Assembly (NCBI RefSeq): GCF_003385395.1
Contig: NZ_QNUG01000005.1
Coordinates: 62,001-126,000, forward strand
From: Epilithonimonas hispanica
GTDB taxonomy: Bacteria; Bacteroidota; Bacteroidia; Flavobacteriales; Weeksellaceae
Length of the DNA: 64,000 bases
Direction: 5' to 3'
In this document: piece by piece, positions 18,347 through 27,737 of the stretch
How the letters are laid out: each line of letters begins with the position of its first letter
How positions within the stretch are numbered: position 1 is the first letter of the stretch
Made by a program: the position numbers and the translations under genes
Notes under the pieces: model-generated
The model's database searches: none
Told to the model about the DNA's origin: nothing
What the model saw: only the letters and a program-made list of their open reading frames with translations

Positions 18347-19144
18347 TTAATTCGTTGCCATATTCTGTTTTGGAGAACCAAGGATTGAATCCGTTTTCTC
18401 AGTGTTTTTCAGCCACTGAGAACCTGCAAGATAATTCTGGTCAGGATAATAGATGAACAAGCACGTTTGATTTTTTATTGTATCAATAATCGGTTTCGCC
18501 ATTTCTTTGGAAACCGCAGGACAACCCCAACTTCTTCCTAATCTTTTCTCAGATTTGATAAAATCTTCACTTACATATTTTGCGCCGTGCATCACAATGC
18601 ATCTTTCCAGCGCCGCATCATTATAGCCCTTGTCCATCCCAAAAAGCCTCATAGAATAGCCATTATCGCCATTATAAGTCTGTTCTGTAATATAGAAGCC
18701 AAGGCTTGACTGATGCGAATTTTCTATGTTGGAAAAATTGGTTGCGAACTCTTCGCCCGTTCCTTTTCCATGTGCGACCAATGTGTTGAACAGTACTTTT
18801 TTCTCATCCAAATTAATCACCCAAAGGCGTTTCCTGTTAGAAGACAAACTAAAATCACAAATCGAAAGCAACTTAGCTGACGAAATCAGTTTTCCGGATT
18901 TTTTCAAATTTTGAAATCCTAAAAAGGCTTTTTCGAAGACTTCAAAATTCAATTTTTCATCCGTAAACTGAAGCTCTTTATAGATTTCTTCTGCGGGATT
19001 TTGTGGTGAGAAACTCTTTCTTGAGCTTAATTTGTTTTCTTTTACAATGGTCTTGGCTTGAGAGATTTTGTTCTCAGAACTTGTGGGGTAAAAAGAAGTG
19101 GTTACCAAATAAACTAAGCATAACAATAATGGGAATTTCTTCAT
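18347..19144 (-). CDS. murein L,D-transpeptidase catalytic domain family protein
   Basis: The 265-residue protein has a signal peptide (FPLLLCLVYLVTTSFYPTSS) and a domain of the secreted L,D-transpeptidase-related family. The conserved region runs from CIVMHGAKYVS to the catalytic-type Cys in RSWGCPAVS at about residue 208. The His-Gly before it and the Ser-x-Gly-Cys are the features of this fold. Such enzymes act on peptidoglycan in the periplasm, either making 3-3 crosslinks or trimming; which one cannot be told. It stands alone. Confidence 0.88.
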   Translation of the reverse strand: MKKFPLLLCLVYLVTTSFYPTSSENKISQAKTIVKENKLSSRKSFSPQNPAEEIYKELQFTDEKLNFEVFEKAFLGFQNLKKSGKLISSAKLLSICDFSLSSNRKRLWVINLDEKKVLFNTLVAHGKGTGEEFATNFSNIENSHQSSLGFYITEQTYNGDNGYSMRLFGMDKGYNDAALERCIVMHGAKYVSEDFIKSEKRLGRSWGCPAVSKEMAKPIIDTIKNQTCLFIYYPDQNYLAGSQWLKNTEKTDSILGSPKQNMATN

Positions 19145-19336
19145 TAATTATAATATTAAGTTTTTGTTTTAGTGGTGCAAAATTATATATAAATCATTTT
19201 CAGATTGTTACAATCAAACTTTTTAACGGTTTTTTAGTAAACTTTAACGCAATTACTCCTTTTTTGAACGATTTTTATTAAGACTTTATTATGATTGACA
19301 CTTTTAAAGTTTTAAATTGCAGTAAACTTTTGAAGT

Positions 19337-20104
19337 ATGTCAACACTTAAAATTGCAGGTCTCAATCTCAATATTTCTTGGAAAAACAAGGAACAGAATT
19401 TTAAACAAATTGAAGAAGAATTTAGTTCCGTTGAAGCGGATTTATTTCTGTTACCAGAGATGTTTTCTACCGGATTTTGTATGGAAGCCGATGAGGTTGC
19501 CGACAGAAATCTAGAAACTTTGATTTGGATGAAATCCTTTGCCAAAAGTAAAAATTCGGCAGTTGCAGGAAGTGTTTCTGTGGAGGAAAATGGGAAATTC
19601 TATAACCGATTTTATTTTATTTTTCCGGATGGTAATTTCGAATATTACGACAAAAGACATTTGTTTTCTTATTCCGGAGAAGATAAAATCTACACAGCAG
19701 GAACAAATCGAAAAATCATTGATTATAAGGGATTTAAGATTCTTTTGCAGGTTTGTTTTGACTTACGTTTTCCAGTTTTTTCGAGAAATCAGAATGATTA
19801 TGATGCCGTTTTATATGTTGCGAATTGGCCAAAATCCAGAGTTGAAGCTTGGAAATCTCTTTTAAAAGCACGTTCGATTGAAAATCAGGCTTTTCTTTTT
19901 GGATTAAATCGAATTGGAACAGATGGTTATAACCTTGAATATGAGGAAAGTTCATTAGTCTATTTTCCAGACGGACGAGAAATCTCTGAAAGAAAAAACA
20001 ACCTCATCATAACCGAATGGAACTTGGATGAATTAAAAGAATTCCGAAATAAATTTCCTTTTTTGAATGAAAGGGATGGGTTTGAAATAGTTTATAACAA
20101 ATAA
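19337..20104 (+). CDS. nitrilase-superfamily amidohydrolase, omega-amidase-like
   Basis: The 255-residue protein has the carbon-nitrogen hydrolase triad: Glu 41 in LLPEMFSTGF, Lys 106 in YDKRHLF and Cys 140 in VCFDLRFP. The YDKRHLF and DLRFP patterns match the YafV/NIT2 omega-amidase branch. That branch hydrolyses alpha-ketoglutaramate or alpha-ketosuccinamate after glutamine transamination. It is cytoplasmic, and substrate preference is inferred from these motifs only. Confidence 0.9.
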   Translation: MSTLKIAGLNLNISWKNKEQNFKQIEEEFSSVEADLFLLPEMFSTGFCMEADEVADRNLETLIWMKSFAKSKNSAVAGSVSVEENGKFYNRFYFIFPDGNFEYYDKRHLFSYSGEDKIYTAGTNRKIIDYKGFKILLQVCFDLRFPVFSRNQNDYDAVLYVANWPKSRVEAWKSLLKARSIENQAFLFGLNRIGTDGYNLEYEESSLVYFPDGREISERKNNLIITEWNLDELKEFRNKFPFLNERDGFEIVYNK

Positions 20105-20207
20105 TTATTTTACATTATTTTCATTCCGTAAGAATTGCTCAATTTTACAGAATTTAAAATAGAAAACAGAATTTAGAACTTCAGTTACATCAATGAAAAA
20201 TAAAAAA

Positions 20208-21413
20208 TTACTGTTTTCTATTTTTCTCCTCAATCCAGCGACCCATATACTTTGTCGAATTCAGTTGATGATGTTGCAAAATTTTTCCGAGATAATTTTC
20301 TGTCCGATGAGCTTCGAGATTATTCTCGATTTTCGAAATGATTCCCCAAAACTGATTGACATACAATTTCTTATCAAAAATTTGTTTCAAAATCTCATTT
20401 GCATTTTTGTTGGCTTGATTCCAAATGGATTCATTTTGATAAAGTTCAACAGCGTTTGTCACAAATCCTTCGTCAGAATCTTCTATAAATCCATTCCAAG
20501 GCAAATTCTTATGCATTGCTTCTGCACCAATAGAGCTGGTCACATTTGGTAATCCGAATTGCATACTTTCCCAAAGTTTTCCTTTTAAACCTGCACCAAA
20601 AGGAATCGGAGCTAGTAAAACTCTGTATTGATTAAAAAGTAATTTAACATCTTCGGCTCTTCCTTTTACCAAAAAACTTTCTTTCTCATTATGCAGTTGA
20701 AAAACCTTTTCCGAAGCATAAGCGCCATAAATATGAAGTTCTACGTTTGGAAGTTCTTTTCTAATATTTTTCCAAATGGATTTCAATTTGAGAACAGTTT
20801 GCCAATTCGGTTCGTGAAGGAAATTTCCAATGCTTACAAAATGTTGTCTTTCTTCAAAAGCAGTTTTATTTTTTTCAATATTCTCAATAAAAAAAGGAAT
20901 GTAAAACAGAATATCAGGATTAATTTTAAATTTCTCTGTCAATAATTGATATTCGAATTCTGAAATGATAAGCGACAAATCACATCGCAAAATCGAAGCC
21001 ATTTCTCTCTTGAAAATATCATTAATCAAATCTTCATTACTAGTTTCTCTCTTTTCAACAAAAGCTTTTCTTCTTGCTTCTCTCAGAAAATGCAAATCTT
21101 CTGTATCAATGATTTTCAAAGCATTTGGACAATTTTCTGAAACTCGCCAACCAAATTGTTCTTCGGTTACATATCGGTCAAAAAGAACAATATCTGGATT
21201 GAGGTCTTTTATCTTTTCATCAAAACTTTCATTATTGATGTCGATTTTTTGGATTTCGATTTTTTCTGAAAACTCGATATTGTTGGAAGAAGTTAGAAAC
21301 GTGATTGTATAATTTGCTTCCGAAAATAATTTGATAAGCTGCATCATTCTGTAACCTGCTGCTGTAGAAGCCGGTTCTGGAATAACGAGACCAATAATGA
21401 CAAGATGTTTCAT
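20208..21413 (-). CDS. glycosyltransferase, GT-B type
   Basis: The 401-residue protein has an N-terminal Rossmann-like start (HLVIIGLVIPEPASTAAGYRM) and a C-terminal donor-binding domain. The latter includes APIPFGAGLKGKLWESMQFG and IGAEAM, typical of GT4-type transferases. It probably adds a sugar to an envelope glycan, but it has no glycan gene neighbours. I prefer the ATG at 21413 over the TTG at 21422. A TATTTTTG box on its strand lies at 21427-21420, six bases before that ATG. Confidence 0.83.
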   Translation of the reverse strand: MKHLVIIGLVIPEPASTAAGYRMMQLIKLFSEANYTITFLTSSNNIEFSEKIEIQKIDINNESFDEKIKDLNPDIVLFDRYVTEEQFGWRVSENCPNALKIIDTEDLHFLREARRKAFVEKRETSNEDLINDIFKREMASILRCDLSLIISEFEYQLLTEKFKINPDILFYIPFFIENIEKNKTAFEERQHFVSIGNFLHEPNWQTVLKLKSIWKNIRKELPNVELHIYGAYASEKVFQLHNEKESFLVKGRAEDVKLLFNQYRVLLAPIPFGAGLKGKLWESMQFGLPNVTSSIGAEAMHKNLPWNGFIEDSDEGFVTNAVELYQNESIWNQANKNANEILKQIFDKKLYVNQFWGIISKIENNLEAHRTENYLGKILQHHQLNSTKYMGRWIEEKNRKQ

Positions 21414-21419
21414 GTGGAA

Positions 21420-21427
21420 CAAAAATA
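21420..21427 (-). promoter_or_regulatory. -7 box of the glycosyltransferase gene
   Basis: TATTTTTG on the minus strand fits TAnnTTTG and ends six bases from the ATG at 21413. If used, the message would have almost no leader. No TTTG -33 box is clear. Confidence 0.35.
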
Positions 21428-21454
21428 TAAATTATTAAAACAAAAAAATTATAC

Positions 21455-21462
21455 TAATTTTG
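21455..21462 (+). promoter_or_regulatory. -7 box of guaC
   Basis: TAATTTTG fits TAnnTTTG and ends four bases before the guaC ATG. The whole divergent intergenic region is about 53 bases. No -33 box is clear. Confidence 0.4.
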
Positions 21463-21466
21463 ATAT

Positions 21467-22507
21467 ATGCGAATAGAAAACGAAATCAAGTTAGGGTTCA
21501 AAGATGTGATGTTTCGTCCGAAGCGTTCTACACTCAAATCCCGAAGCGAAGTGACAATAGAGAGAGAATTCACTTTTCTTCATACTCAGAAAAAATGGAG
21601 CGGCGTTCCGCTGATTGCTGCTAATATGGACACGGTCGGAACTTTCGAAATGGCGGAAGCACTTTACAAAGACAAAATTATTACTGCCATTCATAAGCAT
21701 TATTCTGTTCAGGAATGGTCTGATTTTCTGAAAGATAAAAACGATGACTTCTACCAATACATTGCATTGAGTACAGGAACCGGAAAAGCTGACGAAGAGA
21801 AAATCAAAACAATCTTGAATGCCAATCCGAAAATCCAATTTCTTTGCATTGATGTTGCAAATGGTTATTCAGAACATTTTGTAGAATTTGTGAAAAAAGC
21901 CCGTCAGAATTTTCCAGATAAAATTATTATGGCAGGCAATGTTGTAACCGGCGAAATGGTAGAAGAACTTATTTTAGCAGGTGCTGATATCATCAAAGTT
22001 GGAATTGGTCCGGGTTCGGTTTGTACAACTCGAGTGAAAACCGGAGTTGGTTATCCTCAACTTTCAGCAATCATCGAATGTGCGGATGCAGCTCACGGTT
22101 TGGGCGGTCAAATCATTGGTGACGGAGGTTGTAAAGTTCCCGGAGATGTTGCGAAAGCATTTGGTGGTGGTTCAGACTTCGTAATGTTGGGCGGAATGTT
22201 TGCCGGACACGACGAAAGCGGCGGTGAACTCATCACAGAAAATGGAAAAACTTTCCGTTTATTCTACGGAATGAGTTCTCAAACCGCAATGGATAAACAT
22301 TCTGGAGGTGTTGCAGAATATCGTGCTTCCGAAGGAAAAACCGTGAAGGTTCCTTACAAAGGTCCAGTTGCGGAGACAGTAAAAGATATCTTAGGAGGTG
22401 TTCGTTCAACTTGTTCTTATGTCGGTGCATCAAAGTTGAAAGAATTGTCTAAAAGAACAACTTTTATCCGCGTTCAAGAGCAGGAAAATCAGGTTTTTAA
22501 CGGATAG
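21467..22507 (+). CDS. guaC: GMP reductase
   Basis: The enzyme reduces GMP to IMP and ammonia with NADPH, returning guanine nucleotides to the common purine pool. The 346-residue length and the lack of CBS domains separate it from IMP dehydrogenase. The active-site loop [11 protein letters not shown] places the catalytic Cys at about residue 186, as in GuaC enzymes. [27 protein letters not shown] binds the phosphate. It is followed by a strong terminator. Confidence 0.95.
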   Translation: MRIENEIKLGFKDVMFRPKRSTLKSRSEVTIEREFTFLHTQKKWSGVPLIAANMDTVGTFEMAEALYKDKIITAIHKHYSVQEWSDFLKDKNDDFYQYIALSTGTGKADEEKIKTILNANPKIQFLCIDVANGYSEHFVEFVKKARQNFPDKIIMAGNVVTGEMVEELILAGADIIKVGIGPGSVCTTRVKTGVGYPQLSAIIECADAAHGLGGQIIGDGGCKVPGDVAKAFGGGSDFVMLGGMFAGHDESGGELITENGKTFRLFYGMSSQTAMDKHSGGVAEYRASEGKTVKVPYKGPVAETVKDILGGVRSTCSYVGASKLKELSKRTTFIRVQEQENQVFNG

Positions 22508-22530
22508 TATTTGATGATAAACTTTAAATA

Positions 22531-22559
22531 AAAACCAGCCAAATTCGGCTGGTTTTTTA
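22531..22559. terminator. bidirectional terminator between guaC and the convergent lipoprotein gene
   Basis: AAAACCAGCC pairs with GGCTGGTTTT across a short AAATTC loop, with A and T tracts on both sides. Confidence 0.85.
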
Positions 22560-22561
22560 TT

Positions 22562-22987
22562 TTATTTCACTTTTGCTAGATGAATCACATTATTTCCTTG
22601 AGAAATCAACAATGAGTCTTCCGTAGATTCTGCAGAAATACTATTTCTCTCATAGATTTCTCCTGCTGTTGTTGCTTGTTTAAAGTCAAGAACAAACTTG
22701 TTATTGTTAGCTTCTATAGTAATTGTTTTTGCCTTGCCATCGTCTATAAAAGTCGCTTTTGCTCGGCTTCCATCACTTGCTTTGTAAGGATATGAAACAG
22801 ATGAGGTTTTTTTACCATTTATATCTTTTTGGGCATTAGACGATGTAATAGTATCTGTTTTTCCATCTTTTTCTACGATTTCTGTTGTTGTAGAAAAGGA
22901 ATCGGATATTTTTTTGACATCATTTTTTTTACAAGAAAATAAAACTAAAGCGGTTACAAATCCTAGAATTAAACTGTTTGTTTTCAT
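22562..22987 (-). CDS. lipoprotein of unknown function
   Basis: The 141-residue protein has a lipobox Cys at about residue 19 (ALVLFSCKK) and a mature part rich in Ser, Thr, Lys and Asp. The end (FKQATTAGEIYERNSISAESTEDSLLIS) looks beta-rich and soluble. No family is recognised. It is monocistronic, ending directly at the bidirectional terminator shared with guaC. Confidence 0.7.
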   Translation of the reverse strand: MKTNSLILGFVTALVLFSCKKNDVKKISDSFSTTTEIVEKDGKTDTITSSNAQKDINGKKTSSVSYPYKASDGSRAKATFIDDGKAKTITIEANNNKFVLDFKQATTAGEIYERNSISAESTEDSLLISQGNNVIHLAKVK

Positions 22988-23246
22988 GGGCTAAATTTTT
23001 TATTAATAACAAAATTTCTGTCAAATTGTTGTCCAAAGACAGCAAAAAATCTAAAACTAATTTCGGAATTTTTTTATATATAATGATAGGATTAGATAAT
23101 AAATTTTTATAGTCTTATAACTGATTGTTTTACAGAATTAATTTAAATCAAGTTACGGCTCAATAAATTATAATAATACAATTGATAAAATTCAGAATTA
23201 ATTAAATAATGATTACTTTTAATCCCAATTTCTAACCAACAACAAA

Positions 23247-24038
23247 ATGCAATTCTCCGGACAGATCCTAAAAATGATTTCCCAAAACGGACAACCAATC
23301 CAATACTATCTCAACCTAAAAAATGATTTGATTAATATGAATCAACTTTTTGGAAAAGATTTGCACATCAAACATATCGGTTATCAATGTGTGAATTGTG
23401 GAAATGACGAGAAAATCTACCGAATGGGATTCTGTAAAAAATGCTTTTTCGAAAGTCCTTATGCAAGTGACACGATTATCCGTCCAGAATTGTCAAAGGC
23501 TCATCTTGGTATTGCCGAGCGAGATTTGGAAGTGGAAAAAGAAATCCAGATGGTTCCTCATATCGTTTATTTGGCTTACACGGGCGATGTAAAAGTTGGA
23601 GTTACAAGAACACATCAGATTCCGACACGTTGGATTGACCAAGGCGCCACTTTCGCTTTGCCAATTGCAGTTACAGAAAACCGTTACGAAGCCGGAATGA
23701 TTGAGGTTGAGTTGAAAAAACATATTGCCGACAAAACCAATCCAAAAAAAATGCTGGCGGATGAATATGAAGATTCTTTGGACTTAATTGATTTCCGAAA
23801 TAAGATTGCGGATTACTTTCCTAATGATTTTAAAAAGTTTGCGGTGACTGACCAAGACATTGTAAAACTGGATTTTCCTTACGAAGCGCCGGAAAAAATC
23901 AATGTTTTTACATTGGACAAAAAACCAGAATTCAATGGAGTTTTGAAAGGGATTAAAGGACAATATCTTTCTTTTGAAGGCGGAGATTTTATAAATGTAA
24001 GAGGACACGAAGGTTATGTGATTGAATTGACAGTTTGA
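23247..24038 (+). CDS. DUF2797 family protein with a zinc-ribbon-like motif
   Basis: The 263-residue cytoplasmic protein has a four-Cys motif at about residues 52-72 (CVNCGNDEKIYRMGFCKKC), probably a zinc ribbon. A conserved middle part follows, with VYLAYTGDVKVGVTR and RWIDQGATFALPI. That part resembles the GIY-YIG-like fold reported for DUF2797 proteins, but I state it only from pattern memory. Function is unknown. It heads a tight run: the WG-repeat gene starts four bases later and the AsmA-like gene follows. Confidence 0.8.
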   Translation: MQFSGQILKMISQNGQPIQYYLNLKNDLINMNQLFGKDLHIKHIGYQCVNCGNDEKIYRMGFCKKCFFESPYASDTIIRPELSKAHLGIAERDLEVEKEIQMVPHIVYLAYTGDVKVGVTRTHQIPTRWIDQGATFALPIAVTENRYEAGMIEVELKKHIADKTNPKKMLADEYEDSLDLIDFRNKIADYFPNDFKKFAVTDQDIVKLDFPYEAPEKINVFTLDKKPEFNGVLKGIKGQYLSFEGGDFINVRGHEGYVIELTV

Positions 24039-24042
24039 TAAT

Positions 24043-24731
24043 ATGAAGAATCCTTTATTTTTTCTATTGTTGATTTTATTTACTTGTTCAAAAAATCCTA
24101 ACAAGATTTCTAAAATTGATATTGATTATATAGAAAAAGATAAGGAAACAAGTTGGTTTCGAGTTCATAATAAACAAAACAAATGGGGATTCATAGATAA
24201 AGATAGTTCCATCGTCATTCCTTTTGAGTATGATTTTCTCAATCCTTTTGAGAATCATCTTGCTTATGCAAAACAAGGAAGTAAAGAATTCTTTATTACT
24301 TATAAAAATTTAAAATTAGAAGGAGATTTTGATGCTGTTAGTGTTTTTTCAGAAGGTTTAGCTCCAATTAAAAAAAATAGGAAATGGGGTTTTATCAATG
24401 AGAAAGGAAAGATTGTTATTCCAATTCAATATGATGTTGTTGATTGTTTCAGACCGAGTGGATTGTGCGCGGTAAGTAAAAAAAATATGGCATTATTGAT
24501 TTGAATAATAAGATTCTTTGTCCATTAATTTATGATGAAGTGAGACCAAGTTATGTTTATGGCTTAGGTTTTGGAGATGATAAAATATATGCTCGAAAAG
24601 GCAAAGATTATTTTGAAATTAATATTAATGGAAAAGTTTTGAAATCTGTTACAAGACAAGATGTACAACAGAAAACTAAATCTCCAAGAATAGAAATTCC
24701 AGAACCGCCACCACCGCCAAAAATAAAATAA
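24043..24731 (+). pseudogene. WG-repeat lipoprotein interrupted by a -1 frameshift at an A8 run
   Basis: The upstream frame (24043-24504, 153 codons) begins with a lipoprotein signal (FFLLLILFTCSK) and has WG-type repeats such as RKWGFINEKGKIVIPIQYD. It breaks at eight A at 24478-24485. Shifting the frame by -1, as if one A were restored, continues as KKYGIIDLNNKILCPLIYDE, a perfect further WG repeat. It then runs to TAA at 24729-24731 with a proline-rich tail (IEIPEPPPPPKIK). It is either a recent inactivation, a sequencing error, or expressed by slippage on the A run. WG repeats are usually surface or secreted modules. Confidence 0.8.
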
Positions 24732-24732
24732 T

Positions 24733-26865
24733 ATGCTAAAAAAACTACTGAAAATTACTGCAATCGTACTTGGGAGCGTTTTGATTCTCATAGTTTTACT
24801 GAATATCGGATTCAGTCTTTGGCTCAAATATAAATTACCCGATTATCTCAAAACCAAAACGCCTTACGAGATTACTTACCAATCTCTGAACGTGGAAATC
24901 CTAAGTGGGAGCATCTCTGCCAACCAAATTAAAGTCAAAACTAAACAGCCAAATAATCTTGAAGCCTTAGCTCTCGAAGGAAGCTTGGGGAATTTGAATA
25001 TCAGCAGATTAGGTGTTATTGAATTTTTGAACAATAATCAAATTGAGGCTAATTCCATTAAGCTAATTAATCCAAATTTAAAAATCAGATTAGCAAAACC
25101 AAAAGAGGAGAAAAGCAAAAAAAATCCAATTCCTTTTACCATCAAAAATATTGAAATAGAAAAAGGAAATATCGAGATTCATAAGCCTGACAACACCAAA
25201 CTTTTCTCTGCTAACAATCTTAATATTGATTTAAAGAATCTTAGTCTGAATCAGAATCCTGAAGAGCTGCCTTTTGCTTTGGACAGTTATAAAATCTCTG
25301 CCAATCAGTTTTATGCACAAATCGGTGAGGTTTATTCTTTGAATTCCTCAGAACTGAAAACGGTTAATGGACAATTGACCATTAATGATTTTGAACTGAA
25401 GCCTTTAATTAATTTCAAAAATTGGGAACAGAATTTCAAAACTCAAAAAACGCTTTTTGACATTAAAAGTAAAAGCATTTCTTTCAATGATTTGGTATTT
25501 AATAAAAAGAAGTTGAGTTTCAAAAACGCTCAAGCTGTTGACCCAATTTTTGTTTTGCAAAATCGTGATAATAAAGTGGTTAAATCAAACAAAGAAAAGT
25601 CCAACTTTAACATCGATTTTGAAAACTTTGATATTAAAAACGGACAGTTTTCCATCTTGAAATCGAATGGAGAAAAGTCACTTTCCTTAGCAAAATTCAA
25701 TGCAAATTTGAAAGAGTTTGTAATGAATGAAGACACATCGAAAAATAAAATTCCTTTCACTTACAAAGATTACAAAGTGTCTGGAAATCAGTTTTTTTAT
25801 GATGCAGGGAAATATTACAATATGGATTTGTCAAGCTTCGAGATGTCTTTGCAAAATATTGATTTAAAGAATTTTAAATTAAAACCAAAAGTATCAAGAG
25901 CTGAGTTCGTAAGAATGATTCCTATGGAAAATGACTTGTTCGATATTTCTGCTAACAGAATTCATTTTTCTGGAATTAATTGGAAAATCGAAAATGATAA
26001 ACCGAATATCAAACTTAAAAATGCAAGGCTCACAAATGTTGATGCTAATATATTCCGAAGCAAAATCCCGAAAGATAATCCGAAAGAAAAACTGCTTTAT
26101 TCCAAATTACTGAGAACAATAAAGTTTCCTTTAGTTGTTGAAAATCTGAATCTTATTCAATCCAAATTGGTGTACGAAGAAGATACGCCGGATTCACACG
26201 GTCCAGGTAAAGTCGTTTTCACTTATTTTAATATGGATGTCAAAAACCTGAATTCCAACAAACAAAAAGGAGTTAATACAAAGGTTCCGATTGCAATCAA
26301 TTGTAAATTTATGGGAGTTTCTCCTATGAAACTGGATTGGAATTTCAACACAGCAGATATGCGGGATAACTTCACAATTGCTGGAAATATCAATGATTTG
26401 CCGGCAGTTGACATCAATCCTTTTATCAAACCTTATCTCAATGTTTCTGCGACTGGAACAATCACAAGTCTCAACTTTGATTTCAAAGGAAATAATGACA
26501 TTATGAACGGGAAATTCAAGATTACTCACAAAGATTTGAAAGTGAGCCTTCTTGACAAAAAAACCAGAGAGAAGAAAAAGTTCTTATCTGCAGTTGTGAA
26601 TCTGGTTGTAAGAAAAGATTCGAAACAATTTCCAGAATCTGTGGATGTTTATGTTGAAAGAAATAAAGAAAGGTCATTTTTTAATCTCTTTTGGAAAGGT
26701 ATCGAAGACGGTTTGAAAAAGACATTAATAAGTATTAATGTTGATAAAGTGAAGGAAAATGTGGAAGGTGTGAAAGAGACGGTGAAAGAAACAAAGAAAA
26801 AAATACGAGAGGCTAAAAATAACATTCGAAATAACCGTTTAAAGAAAAAAGGAACTCAAACTTAA
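24733..26865 (+). CDS. AsmA-like / DUF748-type envelope protein
   Basis: The 710-residue protein has one N-terminal transmembrane helix (about 6-28, ITAIVLGSVLILIVLLNIGFSLWL). A long beta-rich periplasmic part of repeated short strands follows (VKTKQPNNLEALALEGSLGN, ENLNLIQSKLVYEED). The lysine-rich C-terminus is probably helical. That layout fits AsmA/TamB-like bridge proteins of the inner membrane, which help lipid or protein delivery to the outer membrane. Family placement is by pattern, so the role is inferred. It begins one base after the WG-repeat frame. Confidence 0.65.
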   Translation: MLKKLLKITAIVLGSVLILIVLLNIGFSLWLKYKLPDYLKTKTPYEITYQSLNVEILSGSISANQIKVKTKQPNNLEALALEGSLGNLNISRLGVIEFLNNNQIEANSIKLINPNLKIRLAKPKEEKSKKNPIPFTIKNIEIEKGNIEIHKPDNTKLFSANNLNIDLKNLSLNQNPEELPFALDSYKISANQFYAQIGEVYSLNSSELKTVNGQLTINDFELKPLINFKNWEQNFKTQKTLFDIKSKSISFNDLVFNKKKLSFKNAQAVDPIFVLQNRDNKVVKSNKEKSNFNIDFENFDIKNGQFSILKSNGEKSLSLAKFNANLKEFVMNEDTSKNKIPFTYKDYKVSGNQFFYDAGKYYNMDLSSFEMSLQNIDLKNFKLKPKVSRAEFVRMIPMENDLFDISANRIHFSGINWKIENDKPNIKLKNARLTNVDANIFRSKIPKDNPKEKLLYSKLLRTIKFPLVVENLNLIQSKLVYEEDTPDSHGPGKVVFTYFNMDVKNLNSNKQKGVNTKVPIAINCKFMGVSPMKLDWNFNTADMRDNFTIAGNINDLPAVDINPFIKPYLNVSATGTITSLNFDFKGNNDIMNGKFKITHKDLKVSLLDKKTREKKKFLSAVVNLVVRKDSKQFPESVDVYVERNKERSFFNLFWKGIEDGLKKTLISINVDKVKENVEGVKETVKETKKKIREAKNNIRNNRLKKKGTQT

Positions 26866-26885
26866 AAACTTGAGTCCCTTTTTTT
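26848..26885. terminator. terminator overlapping the end of the AsmA-like gene
   Basis: GGAACTCAA pairs with TTGAGTCCC (one mismatch), followed by seven T and preceded by six A. It lies between convergent genes and includes the stop codon at 26863-26865. Confidence 0.7.
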
Positions 26886-26897
26886 ATCATTCCGATT

Positions 26898-27236
26898 TTA
26901 AAAATCATATTCTTCTTTCTCTTCTGTCGGTAGAGACTTGATAAAATCATCAAATTCTGAACCTTCGTAATTACTGTTTGCACCGTAAGAATCAATAATC
27001 ATCGCTTTGTTTCCGTAGAAATCCTCCACAAGATACATCGCAATATTGTCAGCAGGGTCACTCGCGCCTTCGAACCTGTAAGTTCTGATAATTTTCAGGT
27101 CTTCTGCGCGATATGCTTTTTGCGTGCTGTGAATGACGAATTGTTTTTTGTCGTTCATCACGATTTCATCTGTGATTCCTTTTTCTCTTAGCTTCTCCAT
27201 AACTTGGGAGAGCGTAAGCATTGGTTTTGTGCTCAT
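26898..27236 (-). CDS. small conserved protein of a family often mislabelled phosphoribosylpyrophosphate synthetase
   Basis: The 112-residue protein has the pattern YRFEGASDPADNIAMYLV followed by GNKAMIIDSYGA and an acidic tail. This Bacteroidota family of about 100 residues is sometimes annotated as PRPP synthetase, but it is far too short for that enzyme and has none of its motifs. No real function is known to me. There is no signal peptide, so it is cytoplasmic. Confidence 0.7.
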   Translation of the reverse strand: MSTKPMLTLSQVMEKLREKGITDEIVMNDKKQFVIHSTQKAYRAEDLKIIRTYRFEGASDPADNIAMYLVEDFYGNKAMIIDSYGANSNYEGSEFDDFIKSLPTEEKEEYDF

Positions 27237-27283
27237 AACGATATTTTTTTGGATTGGTAAGTAGAGATAAACAAATCGTGAAC

Positions 27284-27320
27284 CAAAAAAGAAAAGACTC
27301 TACAAGTTGTGTAAAGTCTT
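27284..27320 (-). terminator. terminator after the KDGTPDKRYK-repeat protein
   Basis: On the minus strand, AAGACT pairs with AGTCTT around a loop with a further TACA/TGTA pairing, followed by a T-rich tract. It sits just downstream of the gene ending at 27380. Confidence 0.6.
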
Positions 27321-27379
27321 AAAAAAATAAAAGTTATGAAAAATTAAATTTCCCCTCTCTTCTTCATCAATTAGGAAAA

Positions 27380-27640
27380 TTATTTGTTGACCTTGTAACG
27401 CTTGTCAGGAGTTCCATCCTTTTTCAGTGTTTTGGCTTCTTTGTATCGTTTGTCTGGTGTTCCGTCTTTTTTCAGTTTAACGGTTGAAGCTGTAGCTGTT
27501 TTCTCGGCTTTTGCTTCCACTTTTTTTGCCTGCTTTTCTGTTTTTTGAGCTTGTTTCTTTACAGCTGTCGGCGCAGTTGTTTGTGATGTTGCTAGTCCTA
27601 CCCCGAAAGTAAGTAGCAATGCTGATAATAAATTTTTCAT
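27380..27640 (-). CDS. secreted small protein with KKDGTPDKRYK tandem repeats
   Basis: The 86-residue protein has a signal peptide (LLSALLLTFGVGLATSQ), an Ala/Lys-rich linker of about 40 residues and two C-terminal copies of LKKDGTPDKRYK. Such short lysine-rich repeat proteins occur in Flavobacteriia, and their function is unknown to me. I start at the ATG at 27640, where the signal begins, rather than eight codons upstream. It is monocistronic with a terminator downstream. Confidence 0.75.
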   Translation of the reverse strand: MKNLLSALLLTFGVGLATSQTTAPTAVKKQAQKTEKQAKKVEAKAEKTATASTVKLKKDGTPDKRYKEAKTLKKDGTPDKRYKVNK

Positions 27641-27737
27641 TTCTGTGATGTTTTGGTTTGACAAATTTATATTAAAAATCCTTCTAAAATTAAGAATAAA
27701 AAACTTTAACCAGAAATTATAACAACTTAAAAACGCC

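Noticed and set aside
22988-23246. Possible RNA gene in the 259-base gap before the DUF2797 gene
   Set aside because: The region is very AT-rich, with no cloverleaf, no stable stem and no terminator-like end. I see nothing in it.
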